A DNA stretch of 64,000 nt from Mercurialis annua (Eukaryota > Streptophyta > Magnoliopsida > Malpighiales > Euphorbiaceae). This document shows positions 54,401-64,000 of this stretch, one piece after another (the stretch's first letter is position 1; each line of letters opens with the position of its first letter). A program made the translations under genes and the position numbers. The stretch covers positions 24,102,628-24,166,627 of the forward strand of contig NC_065576.1 of NCBI RefSeq assembly GCF_937616625.2, in the 5' to 3' direction. The notes under the pieces were generated by a model. It was not told where the DNA came from. It did no database searches and worked only from the letters and a program-made list of their open reading frames with translations.

Positions 54401-56211
54401 AAGCGTTTCACCTTTTCAGCAATTTAAGCCAAACGTTTACAAACGTTATGAAACAAATCCAAGCGTTTCACGTTTTTAGCAATTTAAGCCAAACCTTTGC
54501 AAACATTACGAAACAAATCCAAACGTTTCACCTTTTTAGCGATTTAAGCCAAACGTTTAAAAACGTTACGAAATAAATCCTAACGTTTCACCTTTTTAGC
54601 GATTTAAGCCAAACGTTACGAAACAAGACCAAACGTTTACAAACTTTACAAAATAAATCCAAGCGTTTCACCTTTTTAGCGATTTAAGCCAAACGTTTAC
54701 AAACGTTACGAAACCAATCCAAACGTTTCACCTTTCTAGAGATTTAAGCCAAACGTTTACAAATTTTACGAAATAAAACCAAACGTTTAAAACATTAGGA
54801 AACAAATCCAAATGTTTCACATTTTTAGCGATATAAGCCAAACCTTTACAAACGTTTCGAAACAAAACCAAGCATTTCACCTTTTTAGCAATTTAAGCCA
54901 AACGTTTACAGACGTTACGAAACAAATCCAAGCATTTCACCTGTTTTAGAAATTTAAGCCAAATGTTCCGAAACAAACCCAATCATTTCATCTTTTAGTA
55001 ATTTAAGCGAAACGGCTACAAACGTTACGAAACAAATCCAAGTGTTTCGCCTTTTTAGCAATTTAAACCAAACGTATACAAACGTTACGAAACAAATCCA
55101 AACGTTTCACCTTTTTAGCAATTTAAGTCGAACGTTTACAAACGTTACATAATAAAACCAAACATTTCACCTTTTTAGTGATTTATACCAAACGTTTATA
55201 AACGTTACGAAACAAATCCAAATGTTTCACCTTTTTAGCGATTGAAACTAAATGTTTACAAACGTTACGAAAAAAATACAAACGTTTCACCTTTTTAGCG
55301 ATATAAGCCAAATGTTTATAAACTTTTTGAAACAAATCCAAATGTTTCACATTTTTTGCAATTTAAGCCAAACATTTACAAAGGTTAGGAAACAAATCCA
55401 AATGATTCACCTTTTTAGCAATTTAAGCCAAACATTTACAAACGTTACGAAACAAATCCAAACGTTTCCCCTTTTTAAAAATTTAAGCCAAACGTTTACA
55501 AACGTTACGAAATAAATCCAGGCGTTTCACCCTTTTAGCAATTTAAGCCAAACGTTTACAAACGTTACGAAACAAATCCAGGCGTTTCACCTTTTTAGCG
55601 ATTGAAGCCAAACGTTTACAAACATTACCAAAACAAATCCAAACGTTTCACCTTTTTAGCGATTTAACCCAAATATTTACAAACATTACGAAACAAATCC
55701 AAATGTTTCACCTTTTAGCGATTTAAGCCAAACGTTTACAAACGTTACCAAACAAATCGAAACGTTTTGCCTTTTTAGCAATTTTAGCCAAACGTTTACA
55801 AACGTTATGAAACAAATCCAAACGTTTCTTCTTTTTAGTGATTTAAGACAGACGTTTACAAACGTTACGAAATAAAAACAAACGTTTAAAACGTTACGAA
55901 ACAAATCGAAACGTTTCACATTTTTAGCGATTTAAGCCAAACCATTAGAAACGTTACGAAACAAAATCAAGCGTTTCACCTTTTTAGAAATTTAAGCCAA
56001 ACGTTTACAAACGTTATGAAACAAATCCAAGCGTTTCACCTTTTTAGCAATATAAGCCAAACGTTTACAAACATTACGAAACAAATCCAAGCGTATCACC
56101 TTTTTAGTAATTTAAGCCAAACGTTTACAAACGTTACAAAACAAATCCAAGCGTTTCACCTTTTAGTAATTTAAGTCAAACATTTACAAACGTTACGAAA
56201 CTAATCCTAAC
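48411..56211 (+). repeat. Satellite, diverged monomeric 60-bp array
   Basis: The same satellite in the same orientation as left of the copia element, with many private changes per monomer. The first ~1.9 kb is homologous to 37.5-39.0 kb, including the variants AAGGTTTCACC (37711 and 48591), AAAGTTTAAAA (38011 and 49507) and ACGCTATGAAAC (38773 and 50026). A local subfamily with CGTTCCGAAA is concentrated at about 51.0-53.6 kb. Long repeat-derived frames occur (49910-50539, 51384-52046); they are not genes. It ends at the gypsy LTR. Confidence 0.95.
50700..53600 (+). repeat. Decayed higher-order repeat in the satellite
   Basis: Monomer order around 50700-50900 (TTTTTGGCAACTTAAG, then GCAATATAAGCCTAACG, then CAACTTAAGCC with GTTAGGAAAC, then TTTTTAGAAATTTAA) is repeated at 52380-52580, 1678 bp away (the GG markers are at 50719 and 52397). 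Part of it recurs 540 bp further on, at 52531 and 53071 (nine monomers). CGTTCCGAAACCTATCC occurs near 51170 and 53553. Copies are much less alike than the HORs in 1-20796. Confidence 0.75.
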
Positions 56212-56698
56212 TGTCACGACCCAATTTATTGAGCCGAGACCGGCGCTTGGGAATTGGAGTGGTAGCTCCGAAACCCGTAGCAAGCCTGAAACTACTAATA
56301 ATTTTTTGCAAATAAAAGTATAATATATGATATATATTAAAACATTTTCGGAAAAACTCTTTTAAATAATATACCTATAGATATTAAAGTATCATATCAG
56401 AGTTTACAATATAAAATACCATTTGAAGTTAAAGCGTCTATCTAATACTGACAACTACTGACTACTGCAGCTCTAGAAACTCATACTTGTGCAAGTCCAA
56501 TGACTTCTGGCACAATGGAGATGGCTTTTCTGATCCGACTCCGACTACCTGCAAACATCAGAGTGAGGGGCCAGTATTTGGGAAAATACTGAGTGAGTTT
56601 GCAAGTTACGAAGGGTATTATCAAAATATAGCCTCGTATGCTTAATACGTATGTAAATGAATGATATAAGTAAACAACAAACATTTTTAATTTAAAAG

Positions 56699-56865
56699 TG
56701 CGAGTCCAACTCACTAGATACGGGGACTCCAGACTACACTGTAGGCGAGTGCTCACTCGTATCGAATTCAAAGTGTGAGTCCAACTCACTGGTGGGTCCA
56801 ACCCACTAGATACGGGGCTCAGGTTACACCGCAACCGAGTTCACTCTCGTATCGCATTCGTATCA
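56699..56865 (-). repeat. Imperfect tandem duplication in the gypsy LTR
   Basis: The series GAGTCCAACTCACT, AGATACGGGG, CT.CAG..TACAC, GAGT.CACTC and TCGTATCG occurs at about 56702-56763 and again, in imperfect form, at about 56775-56853. GTCCAACTCACT is followed in the second copy by GGTCCAACCCACT. The period is about 80-90 bp with indels. No function is evident. Confidence 0.7.
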
Positions 56866-57199
56866 TATCATGCAGAAATATATTAAATCTTAATCACAAA
56901 GTCAGACATTCTGGACTGGCTCAATACTGGTGATCATGCAGCCTATTGACACCCAATAGGTAGTTGGTCTCTTCGGACCGCACATTAGATACTCATCTTC
57001 AAAACAACGAAGTTATAAGCTTAGATTAACACGCTCATATTCCAAATTCGACTTTTAACTTCGATTATCTCTTAATAAACCCCCTTAAAAATATCGAGTT
57101 TAACTGTTATCTTATAATTCATGGGGTCCGTGATACATCTTCAAAATCTATCGTTCGCAAAATCGGAGTTCTGACTCGATTAGGGGCAAAAGCCCAATT

Positions 57200-57360
57200 G
57201 ATCCTTTGGGCCCACTGTGTGTGCGAGCCGCCGGCCCGTGCGGGTTGCGGACGCACGCCCCGCCGTGCGGGCTGCAGGCGCATGCCCCGCATATGCGGGC
57301 GCATCGCCCGCGTAGTATGCGGGCGCATCGCCCTCTTGCGCGGGCGTGCCGCGCACACTA
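57200..57360. other. CpG-rich GC block inside the gypsy LTR
   Basis: About 160 bp of very high GC and CpG in an otherwise AT-rich LTR. It contains the perfect 14-bp palindrome CCCGCATATGCGGG (57286-57299). A direct repeat TATGCGGGCGCATCGCCC starts at 57292 and 57316, 24 bp apart. Many GCGGGC/GCCCGC complements could pair, so RNA from it would be highly structured. If the TATA-like tract near 57715 is the promoter, the block lies in the transcribed leader. Its role is unknown. Confidence 0.8.
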
Positions 57361-57706
57361 TCCCGGAAAAATCAATTCCCGGGCCATTCTGACATGCTTA
57401 CGGCGTAAAAACGCTCCAAACGCGTAAATAATACTTAATCCAAGCTCAAAACGCTATATTTCAATCTTAAAACCGTTAAAACTATAAAATCATTTCGTGG
57501 CCTAAAACTTTAACTCGATATAACTCCAAATATATCCATTTAAACGGTAAAACGACAAGCTTATCGTGATTCGCTGTTGAAATACGATCGATTCGAGCTA
57601 TAGAACGTCAGAAACGGACGAGAAACGGAGATCGAGCGACGAATCGTAATTGATCGTCGATGGAATAAAGGAGATAAAGGTATCAGTTTCTGGATCCTTC
57701 TTTCAT

Positions 57707-57728
57707 CTCATATCATATATATATATAA
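57707..57728 (-). promoter_or_regulatory. Possible TATA region of the gypsy LTR
   Basis: An alternating TATATATATATA tract on both strands, placed where a minus-strand LTR promoter could be. It is followed downstream (leftwards) by a long R-U5. The element's orientation supports minus-strand use, but the tract alone is weak evidence. Confidence 0.35.
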
Positions 57729-58342
57729 TGGCTTATTAGCCCTTTCAATCCTTCAATTCTTTAACTTAAAACTATTTCTCCTTTAAATTTTATATTTTAA
57801 CTTAACGATTAATTATTTACTTTAACTCATTTACGTACGTATTATTTATATCCAAATAAATAATACGATTCCAAAATTATTATTTTCATTAATGATCTTT
57901 TAAATTGCCATTCTCGAGGCATAATTGGCTAATTTACACTTTAACCCTTGAAACTTTTTAAAAGTTGCAAATTAGCCCAAAACGTATCCGCGTCCAAATT
58001 TTAAAAGGTCTCCGATTGACCCGAAACTTTTACCACTATTACTATAAAACATTTCGCGGACCTTGGCGAAATAATTCTCCTTTTCGGGAATTAACTGGTT
58101 AAATTACCACTTTAGTCCCTGAACTCTAGTTTGGGACTTTTCTTGACATTTTTCCTTTTATTTCAAATTCCAACTTTAGAATTGGAATATGATATTAAAT
58201 TTCGTAGAACTACTTTTCCCAAGACCAACCTACTTGGACTTATTTATTAACTTTCTCGAAAATTCCTCCGATATCGCCACCCCGGCCACTAAAAACTGGA
58301 CACGTGATCCAATTAGATAATTAAATCTTTTGGGGTATTACA

Positions 58343-58355
58343 TTGTTCCCCCCTT
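58343..58355 (-). promoter_or_regulatory. Polypurine tract of the gypsy element
   Basis: AAGGGGGGAACAA on the minus strand, directly before the LTR start TGTAATACCCC. It sets the LTR boundary and the minus-strand orientation. Confidence 0.85.
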
Positions 58356-61300
58356 ATAAAAATTCGTCCTCGAATTTTTATATACTTTCTTGATTAATTC
58401 TAAAGCCTTAATATCTTGAATTCCATTAACAATAGGTCCACCGTATTCATCTTATGGCGCCTGTCGGCGCGTGGAACAGTTATTACCGACCTTCATGCCG
58501 TTATTTTCTTCTATAATGACCTCAGTGATATCCTTATGTGCTAGAACTTATTACGTCGGATCTCTTATTTGTTTCTTGGATACGTAGCTCTTTTATCTGT
58601 TCTTTGTCCGATATATAATACTATTAACTCTTATACTTGTAACTGAACTTTCAGTTTATTACTGAAGTCCAATAATAATTCGTCCTAGTGATGTCTTATC
58701 ACTAAAGATGATAATCCTCGTCCGTAGATTTTCCTTATTTTTCGCCGTCCGATTTCTAGTCGCGTGATGTTAGGAACTTAATCCACTATTCATTATTTTC
58801 TTATGTCTCGTCGTTTGACTTATCGTATAAAAATTCTATCTTTTATTATCGTTGTTCATCGATAGTTATCCACAAGGTAAATCCTCGTGATGAATTCTTA
58901 TGATGTCTTTGCTTACTTTGTAGGGACTTACTTAGTCTCCTTTTTACATTTTCGATAATTGTATATCCATTGACTTATTTCCTTTTTCTTATATATATGG
59001 TACTATTCTTGGAACTTCTTATCTCTTCTTTACTTCGCATCGATCTGTTTCACCAATCTGTCTACAACCAGATAAGGTCGTTGTATTGGTTGTTAGATCC
59101 TTATTAAAATAAGGTGTAACTAATACTTTGATAAGTTCCTTATATTTACATTATCATGCTCACTTATTTAAGTGAGTCATTCCAATTCTTTCCCATTTAC
59201 TTAGACATACCAGAGTTGTCCCTGATGGCACCGTTACTTGTCCTATGCTCAATCTTCTTTTTCATACTTTACACGTTTTCTAAACCATCTGATGCTCTTC
59301 ATTTACTCGTTTCCAACGAGTATTCTTGATTCTTTCAACTTTTATCGTTGTGTATTGCCTTTAACAGTATCGTCACTGTTATCATCTTCATTTATCACAT
59401 ACTTCTTTCGCTAATCTTTTAATTTGTTAATTCATTCTCTTATTTGTCCAATTTCTCTCTGCATTTTTACGAAGTTCCTTCATTATACTTATTATGAGCG
59501 TAACCATTCTTCACGATTTTCATGACATACTGATCTTTATGATCACTACGATATTCATATTCTTATTGATATGGTTGGCACTTTATACCCTATTTCCTTA
59601 ATCTTCTTTGATGTTCCTTCCTCCTTTTAGTGAATATCTCACTATCTGCTTCGTCATGATCTATCTTTTGAAATTTAGATGTTAACCCTAGTATTAACCC
59701 TTAGGTTATACTTGTCCTTAACTTCTTATTCACACTATTATCTCATCACACCTAGGCTTTTCTTTCTTTTGTCGCTTCTTCGACATTGATTATCTTTCGA
59801 TATCCAAAGATGCTTTTAGTATTCATCATTATAATCCAACTATTCTCCATTCTAGTTTGGTTACCAATTTCCAAACTATTCTCTTTTCTACTTCATGATT
59901 TGAGGTTTACTCCTTCTTTCAGAATCCACAGCATTAATCCTTAATGGAAAGTTATAATTTTCTTCATCTGAATCTTCTTGATGTGGAGCATTTTTAGTCA
60001 AATATGTATCATCTTATCGTATTTGTACTGTTATCATGGCCGTCTGTAAAGCCGATCATATGTTGATATTACCTCTATCGTATCTCGTATTTCTAATATT
60101 TCTTATTTTAGCACTCTGAACGTTGATCATCAATTAAATAATAGGTCGCAGTTCTTTTGCCTGAATTTTCAACGTAGTGCACGTTCAATTTCTTACATAT
60201 TGTTCTATTCTACCTTTACTGACATCTTAATTGTCAGTGGATCTGATCCTATGTCTCTGTCCTCTTTATCTTTCTTTGTTTCTACGTGTCCACGACTACA
60301 TATATTTTCATTTCTCTAATTTCCTTGTCAACTCTCCACATGACTTTTCTCTTTTTCTTTTCCTCGATCATTCCTTTTGAATTTCTTGCGTCATTCGCAG
60401 GTTATCCGTACTTTTCTTAACTATAATTACTTTAACTGATTTCTTATTATCCATAATCTACTTTTGCATCCTTATACATTATCATACACGTCATGTACCT
60501 CTGGCACTCTCTTGACTATATGCAGAAAGTCAGTGGAATACAGTCCCACTGGTAGTTTCCTTGTGATAAGGAGCACATTTGCTTCTTAACCCGATTCAGA
60601 GCCACTTATGCCTGACCACTGGCTATCTCTGCATCCTCCCTCATATTGCGATATATCCGTACACTGGACCAGAAATGCTCACTCCGGTACTTCTCGACAT
60701 CGGACTCGTCTGATAATTCTTCTTCCACGAAGTCCTCTTCCTAAGGATCTTCCTCTGGGAATATATCAAACAAGTTTGTTCGTGTCTAACACATCTTAAT
60801 CCTTTAAGGATTATAATCAACCTTCTATATTGGTCACATTATGCACTTTACTCTTTATTTGATCTAATTTGAAGTTTAAGGTTTAACACTTCACAAGCAT
60901 CCATTACATTTGTACTTTTCACAGCCTACTATTCCGCTTCATAATTGAAAACTTAAGGTGGAAGTTTTAACTCTTTACTCCACTTAATGCAGTACTTGCT
61001 GTCTGTCTCTTAATCTTTCAATTATTTACTTTGACACAAGACTGATGCTAGTTACTCTTAGTTAGCCAAGCTTTATACTTTAAACTCCTCAATTCCATAA
61101 GAAACTGGCATTAGCTGTACTTGTTTAATCCATTTTCGTACTCTGTATCTCATATTCCCGTCACACGTTTACTTGGCTCATTACTTTTTGGTCTTTTCAC
61201 TGCTCTAATTGCTTATCAAAACTGATCATAGGTTGAACCTTTCATCGACACCTTAATTCGACAATATTGTTTGTCTTTCATCCGCTCAATGTGTACGAGC

Positions 61301-61923
61301 ATCTTACTTTACTTGTCCTAGAGGATCTAGCATATCGCTTGATCCGTTAAACTTCTTTAGTCTTAACTTATGTATACAAATATCAAACCCTTATAGGTGT
61401 CTCTTTCTTCACGTTGATACTATCTCTGTATTCATCGTCCTATTATTGGCATACAATTTCTTATATCAGTTACTCTTACTGCTAACTGAATCATATTTAC
61501 GTTGGGTTATTGCAACACTCCTGATGCCTGTACATTCCCACTTTGTCTTACTAGGTTCCCATTGACCTTCATCTCGTTCCCGACCTCTACTGGCCAATTG
61601 GACTAGGTTGCATTCGCTTTTGTTACCTCGATCTTCTTCTCGCGCGTCATATACTTGTTGTGCAACAGCACACGTTCGCGCAGTTCTTTGTTCATAGTAT
61701 AGCGATTATATAAAGGAATACTGATTAATTCCTTAAAATATAACACCTACTAATCGGCACGACTAATCGCTATCCACGTACGTTGGACATTAGGAACATC
61801 TCATTCCATTCGGCCTTCTATGATTACGTCTCTTATTGCAAGTCTTTTGAATGTTCTAACTCATCGTAGACTTAGCAAATTATCAAAATATATACTCGCG
61901 TTGTATATGTTACACACATATTA
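58356..61923 (-). pseudogene. Gypsy internal region, decayed pol
   Basis: A-rich on the minus strand, as gypsy coding strands usually are, but full of stops. The clearest piece is integrase at about 59050-59195. KWERIGMTHL matches the KWE.I.MDF start of the core. NDLIW is followed, after a frameshift, by VVDRLVKQ, matching D.IWV.VDRLTKSAHF. The end nearest the LTR reads KNSRTNFYKGGNN, typical of a gypsy pol end. RT and RNase H should lie at about 59.5-61.5 kb by gene order, but I could not find their motifs. The 63-codon plus frame at 60608-60799 is antisense and unsupported. Confidence 0.7.
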
Positions 61924-64000
61924 AAATCCAAACGTTTCCCATTTTTAGCGATTGAAGCCAAACATTTACAAACGTTAAGAAACAAATCCAAACGTTTCAC
62001 TTTTTTAGCGATTTAAGCCAAACGTTTACAAACGTTACGAAACAAATCCAAACGTTTCACCTTTTTAGCGATTTAAGCCAAACGTTTACAAAGGTTACGA
62101 AACAAATCCAAATGTTTCACTTTTTTAGCAATTTAAGGTAAACGTTTACAAACATTACGAAACAAATCCAAGTGTTTCACCTTTTTAGCAATTTAAGCCA
62201 AACGTTTACAAACGTTATGAAACAAATCCAAACGTTTCACCTTTTTAGCGATTTCTGCGGAACGTCTACAAACGTTACGAAACAAAGCCAAATGATTCAC
62301 CTTTTTAGCGATTTTAGTCAAATGTTACGAAATAAATTCAACCGTTTCCCCATTTTAGCAATTTCCGCCAAACGTTTAAAACGTTACGAAACAAATTCAA
62401 ACGTTTCACCTTTCTAGCGATTTAAGCCAAACGTTTATAAACATTACGAAACAAATTCAAACGTTTCACCTTTTTAGCGATTGAAGCCAAACATTTACAA
62501 ACGTTACAAAACAAATCCAAACATTTCACATTTTTATCAATTAAAGCCAAACGTTTACAAACGTTACGAAACAAAACCAAGAGTTTCACCTTTTTAGCAA
62601 TTTAAGCCAAAAGTTTACAAACGTAACGAAACAAATCCAAGAATTTCACCTTTTTAGCAATTTAAGCCAAATGCTTACAAACGTTACGAAACAAATCCAA
62701 GTGTTTCACCTTTTTAGTGATATAAGCCAAACGTTTACAAATGTTACGAAACAAATCCAAACGTTTCCCCTTTTTAACGATTTAAGCCAAACGTTTACAA
62801 ACGGTACGAAACATATCCAAACGTTTCCCCTTTTTAGTGATTTAAGCCAAACGTTTAGAAACGGTGCGAAACAAATCCAAGCGTTTCACCTTTTTAGCAA
62901 TTTAAGCCAAACGTTTACAAACGTTACGAAACAAATCCAAGTGTTTCTCCTTTTTAGCAATTTAAGTCAAACGTTTATAAACATTAGGAAACAAATTAAA
63001 GCGTTTTAGCTTTTTAGCATATTAAGCCAGTTTACAAAGTTTACGAAACAAATCCAAATGTTTCGCCTTTTTAGCGATTTAAGCCAAACGTTTACCAACG
63101 ATACGAAACAAATCCAAATGTTTTATCTTTTTAGCGATTTAAGCCAAACGTTTACAAACGTTACGAAACAAATCCAAACGTTTTACCTTTGTAAAGATCT
63201 AAGCCAAATGTTTACAAACGTTACGAAAGAAATCCAAACGTTTTGCCTTTTTAGCGATTTAAGCCAAATGTTTACAAACGTTACGAAACAAATTCAAACG
63301 TTTTGCATTTTTAGCGATTTAAGCCAAATGTTTACAAACTTTATGAAACAAAACCTAACATTTAAAACGTTACGAATCAAATCCAAATGTTTCACATTTT
63401 AAGCAATTTAAGCAAAACCTTTACAAATGTTATGAAACAAAACCAAAGCGTTTCACCTTTTTAGCAATTTAAGACAAACGTTTACAAACGTTACGAAACA
63501 CATTCAAGCGTTTTACCTTTTTACTGATTTAAGCCAAACGTTTACAAACATTCCGAAACAAATCCAAGCGTTCACCTTTTTAGTAATTTATGCCAAACGT
63601 TTACAAAAGTTACGAAACAAAATCCAAGCGTTTCACCTTTTTAGCAATTTAAGGCAAACGTTTACAAACATTACGAAACAAATCCAATCGTTTCACCTTT
63701 TAGTGATTTAAGCCGAATGTTTACAAACGCTACGACACAAATCTAAATATTTCACCTTTTTAGCAATTTAAGCCAAACCTTTACAAACGTTACGAAACAA
63801 ATCCAAGCGTTTCACCTTTTTAGTAATTTAAGCCAAACGTTTACAAACCTTACGAAACAAATCCAAACATTTCACCATTTTAGCGATTTATGCCAAACGT
63901 TTACAAACATTACGAAAAAAATCCAAACGTTTAACCATTTTAACGATTGAAGCCAAACGTTTACAAACGTTACGAAACAAATCCAAACGTTTCACCTTTT
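61924..64000 (+). repeat. Satellite, diverged monomeric 60-bp array continuing off the window
   Basis: The same satellite and orientation resume directly at the truncated end of the gypsy element (AAATCCAAACGTTTCCC) and run to the window edge. Monomers are diverged, with single-base and whole-block indels (for example a lost AACGTTTAC near 62325), and I see no HOR. Repeat-derived frames of 81-114 codons (62172, 62671, 63058) are not genes. Confidence 0.95.

Larger units (their letters stand above)
56212..58342 (-). repeat. 3' LTR of the gypsy element (2131 bp)
   Basis: On the minus strand it starts TGTAATACCCC and ends GGGTCGTGACA, so the termini are TG...CA. The polypurine tract abuts 58342. 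It contains a T/A-alternating tract near 57715, a GC-rich block and a short tandem duplication, listed separately. The frames at 56481-56834 and 57119-57427 fall inside it on both strands and show no domain; they reflect the GC-rich block and low stop density. Confidence 0.9.
56212..61923 (-). mobile_element. Truncated Ty3/gypsy LTR retrotransposon
   Basis: Minus-strand element with its 3' LTR (56212-58342), polypurine tract and about 3.6 kb of decayed internal sequence. It is cut at the right, where it meets satellite at ATATTAAAATCC. No PBS and no 5' LTR are present in the window. The gypsy call rests on integrase pieces at about 59.05-59.2 kb, the LTR terminus type TGTCACGACCC and the frame through the polypurine tract (SRTNFYKGGN). 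No frame above 63 codons is open in the internal region, so it is non-functional. Confidence 0.87.

Noticed and set aside
56481..56834. 117-codon minus-strand frame in the gypsy LTR
   Set aside because: It falls in R-U5 across an imperfect tandem duplication and has no domain. Better explained as LTR sequence.
57119..57427. Three overlapping frames of 64-79 codons on both strands
   Set aside because: They sit on the GC-rich block, where stops are rare by composition. Arg/Pro-rich low-complexity products with no domain.
60608..60799. 63-codon plus-strand frame in the gypsy internal region
   Set aside because: It is antisense to the element and shows no recognisable motif.
1..64000. CENP-B box in the satellite
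   Set aside because: The TTTCGTAACG part loosely resembles its start, but the required CGGG half is absent from the monomer.

Overview
This window is plant nuclear heterochromatin, most likely a eudicot. It is a long AT-rich satellite array invaded by two LTR retrotransposons. I see no host protein gene, tRNA or rRNA. The plant assignment rests on the retrotransposons: a Ty1/copia element primed by initiator tRNA-Met, and a Ty3/gypsy element whose LTR ends in TGTCACGACCC. I cannot name the species.

About 49.5 kb (77%) is one tandem satellite, always in the same orientation: 1-39641, 48411-56211 and 61924-64000. The monomer is 60 bp, about 35% GC, with C twice as common as G on the + strand. 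It carries three AACGTT palindromes spaced 10, 20 and 30 bp apart. Since 60 is a multiple of three, one frame often lacks stops and gives 60-244 codon ORFs with a 20-residue period. I treat these as by-products of the repeat, not genes.

The satellite changes in organisation from left to right. In 1-20796 it forms near-identical higher-order repeats (HORs) of 756, 1138 and 1580 bp, with hybrid units between them. In 20797-34150 it is a 6-7 kb segmental duplication plus a unit of about 1.84 kb. From 34150 on it is mostly diverged 60-bp monomers with faint, decayed HORs of about 1.7-2.1 kb. Both retrotransposons lie in this decayed part. This looks like the edge of a homogenised array whose young core lies to the left.

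The first retrotransposon (39642-48410, minus strand) is a defective Ty1/copia element. It has two LTRs of about 2 kb, an initiator-Met PBS, a polypurine tract, and broken gag, protease, integrase, RT and RNase H. A second, partial internal region sits beyond its right LTR. The second (56212-61923, minus strand) is a truncated Ty3/gypsy element with one 2.13-kb LTR, a polypurine tract and a decayed internal region with an integrase remnant. Its 5' part and 5' LTR are missing. In both elements the left edge is a clean LTR terminus and the right edge is cut inside internal sequence.
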